A stretch of DNA of 34,862 nt from RUG11247 sp050945995 (lineage in GTDB: Bacteria; Bacillota; Clostridia; Christensenellales; Aristaeellaceae), in assembly GCA_050945995.1 (NCBI GenBank), contig JBMNUA010000001.1, forward strand, positions 1-34,862, given 5' to 3'. This document shows positions 1 through 6,428 of this stretch, one piece after another (the first letter of the stretch is position 1; each line of letters opens with the position of its first letter). Made by a program: the position numbers and the translations under genes. The notes under the pieces were generated by a model. The model was given only the letters and a program-made list of their open reading frames with translations, was not told where the DNA came from and did not search any database.

Positions 1-1
1 G

Positions 2-664
2 TATCTTTTGCTCTCCAGCCTCGACATCTCGCGGCGCAACCTCGCGCTCAACGGCGAGGCGATTTTCGAGAAGGTGAAGCGGTTCTCCCGGTACGCGCGC
101 GAGGAGATCAACGAGATCGGCGATTACTACGCGTATTCCAAGGAACTGATCAACGGCGACAGCGTGTTTGATTTTGACGAGACGAAGCTGTCGGTCAACA
201 CGCTTGAGATCGGGCTTGCGGGCATCGAGGTGTACGACATCCTGCGCGACCGGTACGATATCCAAATTGAGTTTGGCGATTTGGGGAACATCCTCGCCTA
301 TCTGTCGGTGGGCGACAAGACCAAGAACATCGAGCGGCTCATCAGCGCGCTGAGTGACATCCGCAGGCTCGACAAGCGTCCGCGTGCGGGGATGTTTGAG
401 GCGTCCTACATCAGCCCCGATGTGGCGGCGACCCCGCAGGCGGCGTTCTACGCAAACAAGCGCAGCCTGCCGCTGCGCGCGTGCGTGGGGGAGATTTCGA
501 CCGAGTTTGTGATGAGCTACCCGCCGGGGATCCCGATCCTCGCGCCGGGCGAGCGCGTGACGGCGGATATCGTCGCCTACATCGAGTACGCGAAGGCGAA
601 GGGCTGCGTGATGACGGGACCTGAGCATATGGATTTATCAAAGCTCAATGTGATGGAGGTGTAG
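2..664 (+). CDS. speA: Arginine decarboxylase (Orn/Lys/Arg decarboxylase family, fold I), 3' part only
   Basis: The reading frame is already open at the left edge, so this is the C-terminal ~220 residues of a longer protein (family members are usually ~480-750 residues). The visible part matches the C-terminal region of PLP-dependent Orn/Lys/Arg decarboxylases: a stretch on subunit geometry (IEFGDLGNILAYLSVGD), then the conserved end around FVMSYPPGIPILAPGERVT, which is typical of this family. The PLP lysine lies outside the window. The product would decarboxylate a basic amino acid in the cytoplasm. Arginine is inferred as the substrate because the gene is followed at once by spermidine synthase and agmatinase genes, which need agmatine and putrescine. 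The stop is 3 nt before the speE ATG, and the speE ribosome binding site (GGAGG) lies inside the last codons, so translation is probably coupled. Lysine or ornithine as substrate cannot be excluded from this fragment. Confidence 0.88.
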   Translation, partial: YLLLSSLDISRRNLALNGEAIFEKVKRFSRYAREEINEIGDYYAYSKELINGDSVFDFDETKLSVNTLEIGLAGIEVYDILRDRYDIQIEFGDLGNILAYLSVGDKTKNIERLISALSDIRRLDKRPRAGMFEASYISPDVAATPQAAFYANKRSLPLRACVGEISTEFVMSYPPGIPILAPGERVTADIVAYIEYAKAKGCVMTGPEHMDLSKLNVMEV

Positions 665-667
665 CGG

Positions 668-1522
668 ATGGATGATTTGTGGTACAGCGAGTATCATGCG
701 CCGGGCGTGCGGCTCTCGATCCAGGTGACGGCGCAATTGCACGCGGAGACGAGCGATTATCAGCGCATCGCGGTGTACGATTCGCCCGCGTTCGGGCGCA
801 TCCTCACGCTCGACGGCGTTTTGATGCTCACCTTGCGCGACGAGTTCATCTATCACGAGATGATCGCGCATGTGCCCATGGCGGTAAACCCCGCGATTCG
901 CGATGTTTTGGTGATCGGCGCGGGGGACGGGGGCGTGGCGCGCGAGCTGTCGAAATACCCGGACATCGCGCGCATCGATTTGGTCGAGATCGACCGGCGC
1001 GTCGTCGAGGTGTGCAAGGAGTTTTTCCCGGAGACGGCGTGCGGGTTTGACGATCCGCGCGTAAATGTGATCTGTGCGGACGGGCTCAAGTATGTGCGCC
1101 GCGCGGAACACGCGTATGATTTGATCATCGTCGATTCCACCGACCCCTCGGGTCCCGGCGAGGTATTGTTCACCAAGGAGTTTTACGGCAGCTGTTTGCG
1201 CGCGCTCACCGAAAACGGTTTACTCGTCAACCAGCACGAGAGCCCGTTTTATCGGGAGGATGCGCGGGCGATGCGCTACACGCACCGGCGGATCTTGAGC
1301 GCGTTCCCGCTCGGGCGCGTGTATCAGGCGCACATACCGACCTACCCGTCCGGGCATTGGCTGTTTGGCTTTGCGTCCAAAGGGCTGCACCCGACGAAGG
1401 ATTTACGCGCCGATGAATGGAACGCGCGCGGCATCCAAACGCTGTACTACAACACGAAACTGCACGCGGGCGCGTTCTGCCTGCCGAACTATGTCGAGGA
1501 GATGCTGAAGGAGTATGAATAG
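668..1522 (+). CDS. speE: Polyamine aminopropyltransferase (spermidine synthase family)
   Basis: 284 residues, the usual length for bacterial SpeE. It transfers an aminopropyl group from decarboxylated S-adenosylmethionine to an amine acceptor, classically putrescine, giving spermidine and methylthioadenosine. Visible signatures are the nucleotide-binding loop GAGDGG (residues 84-89), the acidic motif LVEID (105-109), and the catalytic-region motif DSTDPSGP (156-163) preceded by YDLIIV. The N-terminal small beta domain (QRIAVYDSPAFGRILTLDG) is present and complete. The ATG follows GGAGGTG inside the end of speA. The 3' end overlaps speB by 8 nt. No S-adenosylmethionine decarboxylase gene (speD) is visible in the window, so the donor must come from a gene elsewhere or upstream. 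The acceptor could be agmatine rather than putrescine, as in Thermus; sequence alone does not decide. Confidence 0.93.
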   Translation: MDDLWYSEYHAPGVRLSIQVTAQLHAETSDYQRIAVYDSPAFGRILTLDGVLMLTLRDEFIYHEMIAHVPMAVNPAIRDVLVIGAGDGGVARELSKYPDIARIDLVEIDRRVVEVCKEFFPETACGFDDPRVNVICADGLKYVRRAEHAYDLIIVDSTDPSGPGEVLFTKEFYGSCLRALTENGLLVNQHESPFYREDARAMRYTHRRILSAFPLGRVYQAHIPTYPSGHWLFGFASKGLHPTKDLRADEWNARGIQTLYYNTKLHAGAFCLPNYVEEMLKEYE

Positions 1523-2357
1523 AAACATTCAGACGTTCATCGGCTGTGACGCCGCGTATGCAGATGCGCGGATCGCGCTGTTCGGCGCGCCCTACGACGG
1601 CACGACCTCGTTTCGCCCGGGTGCGCGCTTTGGGCCTGCGGCGATGCGCGCGGAGTCGTTCGGCATCGAGACGTACTCGCCCTATTGCGACCGCGATTTG
1701 GCGGATATCCGCGTGTTCGACGGCGGCGATCTCGAGCTGCCGTTCGGCAACCCCGCGCCGATGATTGATATGGTCGAGGCGTATGCGGATCGGCTGCTTG
1801 ATGACAACAAGATTCCGTTTCTTTTGGGCGGCGAGCACTTGGTCACGCTGGGCGCGCTGCGCGCCGCCATCAAGAAATACCCAGATTTACACATCATACA
1901 GTTCGACGCGCACGCCGATTTGCGCGCGGCGTACATCGGCGAATCGCTCTCCCACGCGTCCGTGATGCGCCGCGCATGGGAGATCGTGGGCGACGGGCGC
2001 ATCCACCAGTTCGGCATCCGCAGCGGCGAGCGCGAGGAGTTTGAGTTTGCACGCGCGCACACGCGGCTTACCCCCTTCGACCTGAAAGCGTTCCCGGACG
2101 CCCTGTGCGAGATGGGGGATGCGCCGATCTATTTTACCTTGGACTTGGACGTGCTCGACCCCTCGATCTTCCCGGGCACGGGCACGCCCGAGGCGGGCGG
2201 CGCGTCCTTTCGGGAACTGCTGGACGCAATCCTTTTGCTTCATCAAAAAAACATCGTCGGCTGCGATGTGGTCGAGCTCGCACCGCACTACGACGCAAGC
2301 GGCGCGTCAACCGCCGCGGCATGCAAGCTCGTGCGCGAGATACTGCTTCAACTATAG
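1515..2357 (+). CDS. speB: Agmatinase / ureohydrolase family
   Basis: 280 residues, a typical size for the arginase/agmatinase superfamily. The reaction is hydrolysis of agmatine to putrescine and urea with a dinuclear manganese site. All metal ligand motifs are visible: GGEH with H108, the D131-A-H133-A-D135 motif, and D210-L-D212-V-L-D215-P near the C-terminus. The ATG lies within the end of speE (8-nt overlap, GAAGGAG just upstream), so it is translationally coupled. Its position directly after speA-speE supports agmatinase. Because the neighbours also include carboxynorspermidine synthase and decarboxylase, the real substrate could instead be an aminopropyl- or carboxyaminopropyl-agmatine, as described for alternative spermidine routes in some bacteria. 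The family call is secure; the exact substrate is inference. Confidence 0.93.
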   Translation: MNRNIQTFIGCDAAYADARIALFGAPYDGTTSFRPGARFGPAAMRAESFGIETYSPYCDRDLADIRVFDGGDLELPFGNPAPMIDMVEAYADRLLDDNKIPFLLGGEHLVTLGALRAAIKKYPDLHIIQFDAHADLRAAYIGESLSHASVMRRAWEIVGDGRIHQFGIRSGEREEFEFARAHTRLTPFDLKAFPDALCEMGDAPIYFTLDLDVLDPSIFPGTGTPEAGGASFRELLDAILLLHQKNIVGCDVVELAPHYDASGASTAAACKLVREILLQL

Positions 2358-2369
2358 GAGGGATTCGAT

Positions 2370-3569
2370 ATGGGAAAATGCTTGATCATCGGCTGCGGGG
2401 GCGTTGCGACCGTCGCGGCGCATAAGTGCTGCCAGAACAGCGCGGTATTTGATGAGATCATGATTGCGAGCCGCACGAAATCCAAGTGCGACGCGCTCAA
2501 GGCGAAACTCGACGGCGGGAAAACGCTGGTGCACACCGCGCAGGTGGACGCGGACAACGTGGGGGAGCTGGTCGCGCTCATCGAGCGGTTCAAGCCCGAT
2601 GTGGTGCTCAACCTCGCGCTGCCGTATCAGGATTTGAGCGTAATGGAAGCCTGCCTTGCCACGAAGACGCACTATATCGACACCGCGAACTACGAGCCGC
2701 CGGACACCGCGAAATTCGAGTACGGCTGGCAATGGGCGTACCGCGAGCGCTTCGAGCAGGCGGGCATCTGCGCGCTGCTCGGCAGCGGCTTCGACCCGGG
2801 CGTGACGGGCGTGTTCTCCGCCTACGCCCTCAAGCACCACTTTGACGAGATTCACGAAATCGATATCCTCGACGCGAACGGGGGCGACCACGGCTATCCC
2901 TTCGCAACGAACTTCAACCCCGAGATCAACATCCGCGAGGTGACGGCGAACGGCAGGTACTGGCAAAACGGGGAATGGGTGGAGACCGCGCCCATGGAGA
3001 TCAAGCGCGCGTATGACTTTGATCAGATCGGCGAGCGGGACATGTACCTTCTCTATCATGAGGAATTGGAGAGCTTGGCGAAACACATCAAGGGCATCCG
3101 GCGCATCCGCTTTTTCATGACATTCGGGCAGAGCTATCTGACGCATTTGAAGTGTCTGGAGAACGTGGGCATGACGTCGATCGAGCCGATAGAGTTTCAG
3201 GGAAAGCAGATCGTGCCGCTTCAGTTTTTGAAGGCGGTGCTGCCCGACCCGGCGAGCCTCGGGCCGCGCACCGTGGGCAAGACGAACATCGGCTGCATCT
3301 TCCGCGGCGTGAAGGACGGGAAGGAAAAGACGTATTACCTCTACAATGTGTGCGATCATCAGGCGTGCTACCGCGAGGTCGGCTCGCAGGCGATTTCGTA
3401 TACGACGGGCGTGCCCGCGATGATCGGCGCGATGCTCGTGATGAACGGCAAATGGAACAAGCCCGGCGTTTGGAACGTGGAGCAGTTTGACCCCGATCCG
3501 TTCATGGACGCATTGAATCAATGGGGACTTCCGTGGATTGAGGACTTCAATCCCGTGTTGGTGGACTGA
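2370..3569 (+). CDS. Carboxynorspermidine synthase (saccharopine dehydrogenase family; CASDH)
   Basis: 399 residues. The N-terminus is a Rossmann fold with the dinucleotide loop LIIGCGGVATVAAHKC (residues 5-20), and the overall architecture is that of saccharopine dehydrogenase-like enzymes. Proteins of this type next to nspC reduce the imine formed between aspartate beta-semialdehyde and putrescine (or 1,3-diaminopropane) to carboxyspermidine (or carboxynorspermidine) with NADPH. The segment YIDTANYEP after the nucleotide-binding half and GSGFDPGVTGVFSAYA are recognisable family blocks. The ATG is preceded by AGGAGG, 12 nt after speB, and the TGA shares one base with the nspC ATG, so the enzyme pair is translationally coupled. 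In a variant pathway described in bacteria the acceptor is agmatine, which would make this a carboxyaminopropylagmatine dehydrogenase. The neighbourhood here (speA, speB) is compatible with both. Confidence 0.9.
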   Translation: MGKCLIIGCGGVATVAAHKCCQNSAVFDEIMIASRTKSKCDALKAKLDGGKTLVHTAQVDADNVGELVALIERFKPDVVLNLALPYQDLSVMEACLATKTHYIDTANYEPPDTAKFEYGWQWAYRERFEQAGICALLGSGFDPGVTGVFSAYALKHHFDEIHEIDILDANGGDHGYPFATNFNPEINIREVTANGRYWQNGEWVETAPMEIKRAYDFDQIGERDMYLLYHEELESLAKHIKGIRRIRFFMTFGQSYLTHLKCLENVGMTSIEPIEFQGKQIVPLQFLKAVLPDPASLGPRTVGKTNIGCIFRGVKDGKEKTYYLYNVCDHQACYREVGSQAISYTTGVPAMIGAMLVMNGKWNKPGVWNVEQFDPDPFMDALNQWGLPWIEDFNPVLVD

Positions 3570-4708
3570 TGGAGCGGCTGATACAGGAGGTTTCCCGCGT
3601 TTCGACGCCCGCCTTCGTGGTGGATGAGGGGCGGATCGCGCACAACCTTGCGATACTCAAGCGCGTGGCGGAGGAAGCCGGCTGCAAGATACTGCTGGCG
3701 CAGAAGGCGTTTTCGATGTTCGCGCTCTATCCGCTGATCGCACTATCGCTTGCGGGCACGACGGCGAGCGGGCTGTATGAAGCGCGGCTCGGGCGCGAGG
3801 AGATGGGGGGAGAGTCGCACATCTTCTCCCCCGCGTACACGGACGCGGAGTTTGACGAGGTGCTCGCAATCTGCGATCACATCGTATTCAACTCGTTTGC
3901 GCAATGGGCGCAGTTTCGGGAGCGGGCGCGCGCGTCCGGGCGGAGCTTCGGCATCCGCATCAACCCCATGCACTCCACGCAGGCGCATGCGATTTATGAC
4001 CCCTGCGCGCCGCACTCGCATCTGGGCGTGACGCGCGAGCACTTTCGGGAGGATTTGCTCGACGGCATCGAGGGGCTGCACTTTCATACGCTGTGCGAGC
4101 AGGGCGCGGACGCGCTGATCGAGACGCTCGCGGCGGTCGAGCGGCAGTTTGGCGCGTTCCTCCCGCGGATGAAGTGGGTGAACTTCGGTGGCGGGCACCA
4201 CATCACGCGCCCGGGCTATGACGTTGACGCGCTGATCGAATGCGTGCGCGGGTTTCGGGCGCGCTATGGTGTGGAGGCATACCTCGAGCCGGGCGAGGCG
4301 GTGGCGCTCAACGCGGGATTTCTGGTGGCGCGCGTGATCGACATCGTCGAAAACGGCATGGAGATCGCCATCCTCGACACTTCCGCCACCTGCCATATGC
4401 CGGATGTGATCGAGATGCCGTACCGTCCGCCGCTGTTTGGCGCGGCGGCAGCGGGGGAGCGGGCGCATACCTACCGGCTCGCAGGTCCGACCTGCTTGGC
4501 GGGGGATGTGATCGGCGATTATTCGTTCGACCGCCCGCTTGCGCCGGGCGACAAGCTGGTATTTGAGGATATGGCGATCTATACGATGGTAAAAACGAAC
4601 ACCTTCAATGGAATGCGCCTGCCGTCGATCTACCTGCGCGGCGCGGATGGGGGATTGCGACTCGTGCGCGCGTTCGGGTACGAGGATTTCAAAAACAGGC
4701 TTTCGTGA
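3569..4708 (+). CDS. nspC: Carboxynorspermidine/carboxyspermidine decarboxylase
   Basis: 379 residues, matching the NspC family (alanine racemase-fold, fold III PLP decarboxylases). It decarboxylates carboxyspermidine to spermidine (or carboxynorspermidine to norspermidine). The PLP lysine is K46 in LLAQKAFSMF. The phosphate-binding glycine block GGGHHITRPGYD, the EPGEAVALNAG block, the active-site cysteine block DTSATCHMPDVIEMPYRP and GPTCLAGDVIGDY are all visible and in order. The ATG overlaps the TGA of the preceding synthase by one base. The last 32 codons plus the terminator are the left member of a 135-bp direct repeat whose second copy lies 1268 bp downstream beyond an inserted gene. 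The 3' end was therefore probably regenerated when the insertion arrived; the protein itself looks intact. Confidence 0.94.
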   Translation: MERLIQEVSRVSTPAFVVDEGRIAHNLAILKRVAEEAGCKILLAQKAFSMFALYPLIALSLAGTTASGLYEARLGREEMGGESHIFSPAYTDAEFDEVLAICDHIVFNSFAQWAQFRERARASGRSFGIRINPMHSTQAHAIYDPCAPHSHLGVTREHFREDLLDGIEGLHFHTLCEQGADALIETLAAVERQFGAFLPRMKWVNFGGGHHITRPGYDVDALIECVRGFRARYGVEAYLEPGEAVALNAGFLVARVIDIVENGMEIAILDTSATCHMPDVIEMPYRPPLFGAAAAGERAHTYRLAGPTCLAGDVIGDYSFDRPLAPGDKLVFEDMAIYTMVKTNTFNGMRLPSIYLRGADGGLRLVRAFGYEDFKNRLS

Positions 4709-4747
4709 ACGGTGCGCCCCGCGCGGATTGCGCGGGGCGCGTAGTTT
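4613..4747 (+). repeat. Direct repeat, left copy (3' end of nspC plus terminator)
   Basis: This 135-bp segment and the segment at 5881-6015 align without gaps at a constant offset of 1268 bp. I count about six mismatches (roughly 95 percent identity). The left copy is the functional 3' end of nspC. Identity starts abruptly at the ATGCGCCTGCC block and stops just after the terminator hairpin. The repeats bracket an AT-rich insertion with one methyltransferase gene. Confidence 0.95.
4714..4747 (+). terminator. Intrinsic terminator of the polyamine operon
   Basis: Five bases after the nspC stop there is a perfect 11-bp GC stem (4714-4724 pairing with 4730-4740) around a GGATT loop. It is followed by GTAGTTT, a short and imperfect T tract. 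The hairpin is very strong, the U tract weak. An identical hairpin recurs at 5982-6008 in the duplicated segment. Confidence 0.75.
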
Positions 4748-4761
4748 CCATAGAGAGAGGG

Positions 4762-5736
4762 TTACTTTTCGCAAAAGCGGACATAACTAGTAAATGATAT
4801 ATTGATGCCTAATTCTCTTGCGAGATCTGCGATTAAGCTGTCATCATCATTTGTGCTCCAACCGCCGCTCACGATGCTATTTATTTTATGATAGCCGGCG
4901 AGTATCGTTTCTTCATATAAATCATCAAAAATATCTGGGCGTTTAGATTTTAACACCTCTTGGCAATTTACTGGCAGGGCAGCTAATGTCTCCTTCGTTA
5001 CAAACCCTGTTGAAGTAATGAGTATGCCGCCCGGTTTTAATACCCGATACGTTTCTTTTAATGCATTTCCGATGTTACCTTCCGCATTCCCGATCCCGCC
5101 GCCATCTGACACGACATCGATGCTATTATCGGTAAAAGGAATATCGCAGAAATCAAAGACGGCATAGTGGATATTGGGAGAGTTTATTTTTCGATCTAAA
5201 AGATGTTTCCATTCGCGCACGACGGTTGGTGAAAGGTCGTTGATGATAATTGCTGCATCTGGGTTGGCATGTAAGATATACGGCATAAAACCGCCACCGG
5301 GACCGGCGCCAACTTCGAGGATCAGTCCACCCCGCTCCGCAATCTGTCTACCAATGCAACTTCTAACTGGATTTGCATGGTGGATACTGGCATCCCAATT
5401 TCGAGCGATCCTTTTTTCCGATACGATACTATTTGTCCATTCGGCGTTTTCCTTGTGCTCGTGTTCTGGTAGGAAATAGGCGATTTCATCCATTTTGTAT
5501 TGGCTATTCACTATTTTTTCGAAGAAGTTATTTCCCACCAGTAAATCATTGATAGACACATGAAACAAATCGGATAATTGGAGCAATGATTCAAGCTCCG
5601 GTAATGCTGTGCCGCATTCCCATTTCGACACCGCCTGTGAAGTCACCCCGAGTTTCTCCGCTAATGCATCTTGTGTTACATTCAAGCTCTTGCGAAATGA
5701 GGTGATTCGCTTCCCGAAATGGACTTTGTTTATCAT
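4762..5736 (-). CDS. XRE-type HTH / SAM-dependent methyltransferase fusion protein
   Basis: 324 residues in two parts. Residues ~6-65 form a Cro/C1-type helix-turn-helix (TQDALAEKLGVTSQAVSKWE, then a PELESLLQLSDLF tail). Residues ~130-260 form a class I methyltransferase with SAM loop LILEVGAGPGGG (138-149), an acidic residue after strand 2 (IINDLSP) and a post-motif block LKETYRVLKPGG (226-237). The methylated substrate cannot be read from the sequence; the second domain resembles small-molecule/ubiE-like methyltransferases rather than DNA methylases (no NPPY/DPPY). I chose the ATG at 5736 because GGAGGAAC lies just upstream; an in-frame ATG at 5805 lacks a ribosome binding site and lies above the likely -10 box. 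Base composition is clearly more AT-rich than the neighbours. It sits antisense to the operons around it and between two copies of the nspC 3' end, all signs of horizontal gain. Confidence 0.88.
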   Translation of the reverse strand: MINKVHFGKRITSFRKSLNVTQDALAEKLGVTSQAVSKWECGTALPELESLLQLSDLFHVSINDLLVGNNFFEKIVNSQYKMDEIAYFLPEHEHKENAEWTNSIVSEKRIARNWDASIHHANPVRSCIGRQIAERGGLILEVGAGPGGGFMPYILHANPDAAIIINDLSPTVVREWKHLLDRKINSPNIHYAVFDFCDIPFTDNSIDVVSDGGGIGNAEGNIGNALKETYRVLKPGGILITSTGFVTKETLAALPVNCQEVLKSKRPDIFDDLYEETILAGYHKINSIVSGGWSTNDDDSLIADLARELGINISFTSYVRFCEK

Positions 5737-5767
5737 ACCAGTTCCTCCATCTTGAGATTTCAGCATA

Positions 5768-5773
5768 ATTATA
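5768..5773 (-). promoter_or_regulatory. Probable -10 box for the HTH-methyltransferase gene
   Basis: A perfect TATAAT reads on the minus strand ~32 nt before the ATG at 5736. The -35 region at 17-bp spacing (TTCCAT) is weak, so the assignment rests mainly on the -10 and the AT-rich context. An HTH regulator that binds its own promoter would be common for this type, but no operator repeat is obvious. Confidence 0.5.
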
Positions 5774-5880
5774 TAGCAAAAAAAGATAGTATGGAAGCGA
5801 TGCACAATATAGTTTGCGCAGATGAATTCTACTATGGGTTGGGTCGTAAAGACCTTAATGAAATATAACTTTGATAACGG

Positions 5881-5976
5881 ATGCGCCTGCCGTCGATCTA
5901 CCTGCGCGGCGCGGATGGGGGATTGCGGCTCGTGCGCTCGTTCGGGTACGAGGATTTCAAAAACAGGCTTTCATGA
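5881..5976 (+). pseudogene. Duplicated C-terminal fragment of nspC (31 codons)
   Basis: In frame this segment encodes the last 31 residues of NspC (starting MRLPSIYLRGADGG and ending FKNRLS then stop), with one visible substitution (A to S before FGYEDF). No upstream ribosome binding site or remaining gene body is present, so it is a remnant, not a gene. Synonymous and single-base differences from the functional copy show that the duplication is not brand new. Confidence 0.93.
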
Positions 5977-6015
5977 TCGGCGCGCCCCGCGCGGATTGCG
6001 CGGGGCGCGTGGTTT
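5881..6015 (+). repeat. Direct repeat, right copy (nspC 3' end plus terminator hairpin)
   Basis: Right member of the 135-bp direct repeat. It includes the 32 nspC codons with stop and the identical 11-bp-stem hairpin (5982-6008). It is followed immediately by a 16-bp perfect palindrome at 6012-6027. Confidence 0.95.
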
Positions 6016-6027
6016 TCCCGGGAAAAC
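6012..6027. repeat. Perfect 16-bp palindrome at the right edge of the duplication
   Basis: GTTTTCCC is followed directly by GGGAAAAC, a perfect dyad without spacer that overlaps the last bases of the right repeat copy. The left copy diverges at exactly this point. It may be chance, an operator-like site, or the remains of a recombination site. Confidence 0.6.
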
Positions 6028-6055
6028 ATATCATAAGGCGATGGAATATGAAAGG

Positions 6056-6095
6056 TATAAAAAATTGTGTCCGGCAATGATACCGCACACAATTT
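6056..6095 (-). terminator. Intrinsic terminator of the tRNA transcription unit
   Basis: Reading on the minus strand just after the tRNA-Pro CCA end, AAATTGTGT (6095-6087) pairs with ACACAATTT (6070-6062), a 9-bp stem. A run of further Ts at 6061-6058 continues the U tract. Position and U tract fit a rho-independent terminator. Confidence 0.85.
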
Positions 6096-6096
6096 C

Positions 6097-6173
6097 TGGT
6101 CGAGGTGACAGGATTTGAACCTGCGACCTTTTGGTCCCGAACCAAACGCGCTACCAAACTGCGCTACACCTCG
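6097..6173 (-). tRNA. tRNA-Pro, anticodon CGG
   Basis: The minus strand gives a full cloverleaf. Acceptor CGAGGTG pairs with CACCTCG, the D arm reads GCGCAGTTTGGTAGCGC, the anticodon stem TTTGG/CCAAA holds the loop TTCGGGA (anticodon CGG), and the T arm contains GGTTCAAATCC. Discriminator A and an encoded CCA (6099-6097) follow. A CGG-reading proline tRNA suits the GC-rich codon use of the region. Confidence 0.97.
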
Positions 6174-6176
6174 AAA

Positions 6177-6252
6177 TGGAGCCAATGAAGGGACTCGAAC
6201 CCTTGACCTGCGGTTTACGAAACCGCTGCTCTGCCAGCTGAGCTACATTGGC
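6177..6252 (-). tRNA. tRNA-Thr, anticodon CGT
   Basis: The minus strand gives acceptor GCCAATG pairing with CATTGGC, D arm GCTCAGCTGGCAGAGC, anticodon stem GCGGT/ACCGC with loop TTCGTAA (anticodon CGT), and T arm GGGTTCGAGTCCC. Discriminator T and an encoded CCA follow. It is the first gene of the unit, three bases upstream of tRNA-Pro. Confidence 0.97.
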
Positions 6253-6276
6253 ATTTACGACCGCCGACAGTTTAGA

Positions 6277-6306
6277 ATTATATCACAACAGGGGTGGATT
6301 TGTCCA
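6277..6306 (-). promoter_or_regulatory. Promoter of the tRNA-Thr/tRNA-Pro unit
   Basis: On the minus strand TGGACA (6306-6301) is followed after 18 bp by TATAAT (6282-6277), about 24 bp before the tRNA-Thr 5' end. This is a near-consensus housekeeping promoter. Confidence 0.8.
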
Positions 6307-6348
6307 GATGCCGCCGATCGGGTCGCGATATTTAACATTAGAATACTG

Positions 6349-6376
6349 TTGAGAACACATGCTTCGGTTGTATAAT
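6349..6376 (+). promoter_or_regulatory. Promoter of pfkA-rlmD
   Basis: TTGAGA (6349-6354), a 16-bp spacer and TATAAT (6371-6376) precede the pfkA ATG by about 50 nt. GGAGAG is present just before the start codon. Confidence 0.8.
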
Positions 6377-6428
6377 TTCATGTAGACGCAATGGCAAGCG
6401 AAACAAATGAAGGACTAGGAGAGATTTT

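Noticed and set aside
2352..3521. Long minus-strand open frame antisense to the carboxynorspermidine synthase gene
   Set aside because: GC-rich third positions keep the opposite strand open. The product is rich in Arg/His/Val/Ala without recognisable motifs and has no ribosome binding site; the plus-strand gene is clear.
3743..4774. Long minus-strand open frame antisense to nspC
   Set aside because: Same composition artefact. The plus-strand nspC has all catalytic blocks; this frame has none.
4714..6008. Insertion sequence between the nspC repeats
   Set aside because: The repeats are direct, contain gene sequence and a terminator, and no transposase or terminal inverted repeats are present; it does not look like an IS.
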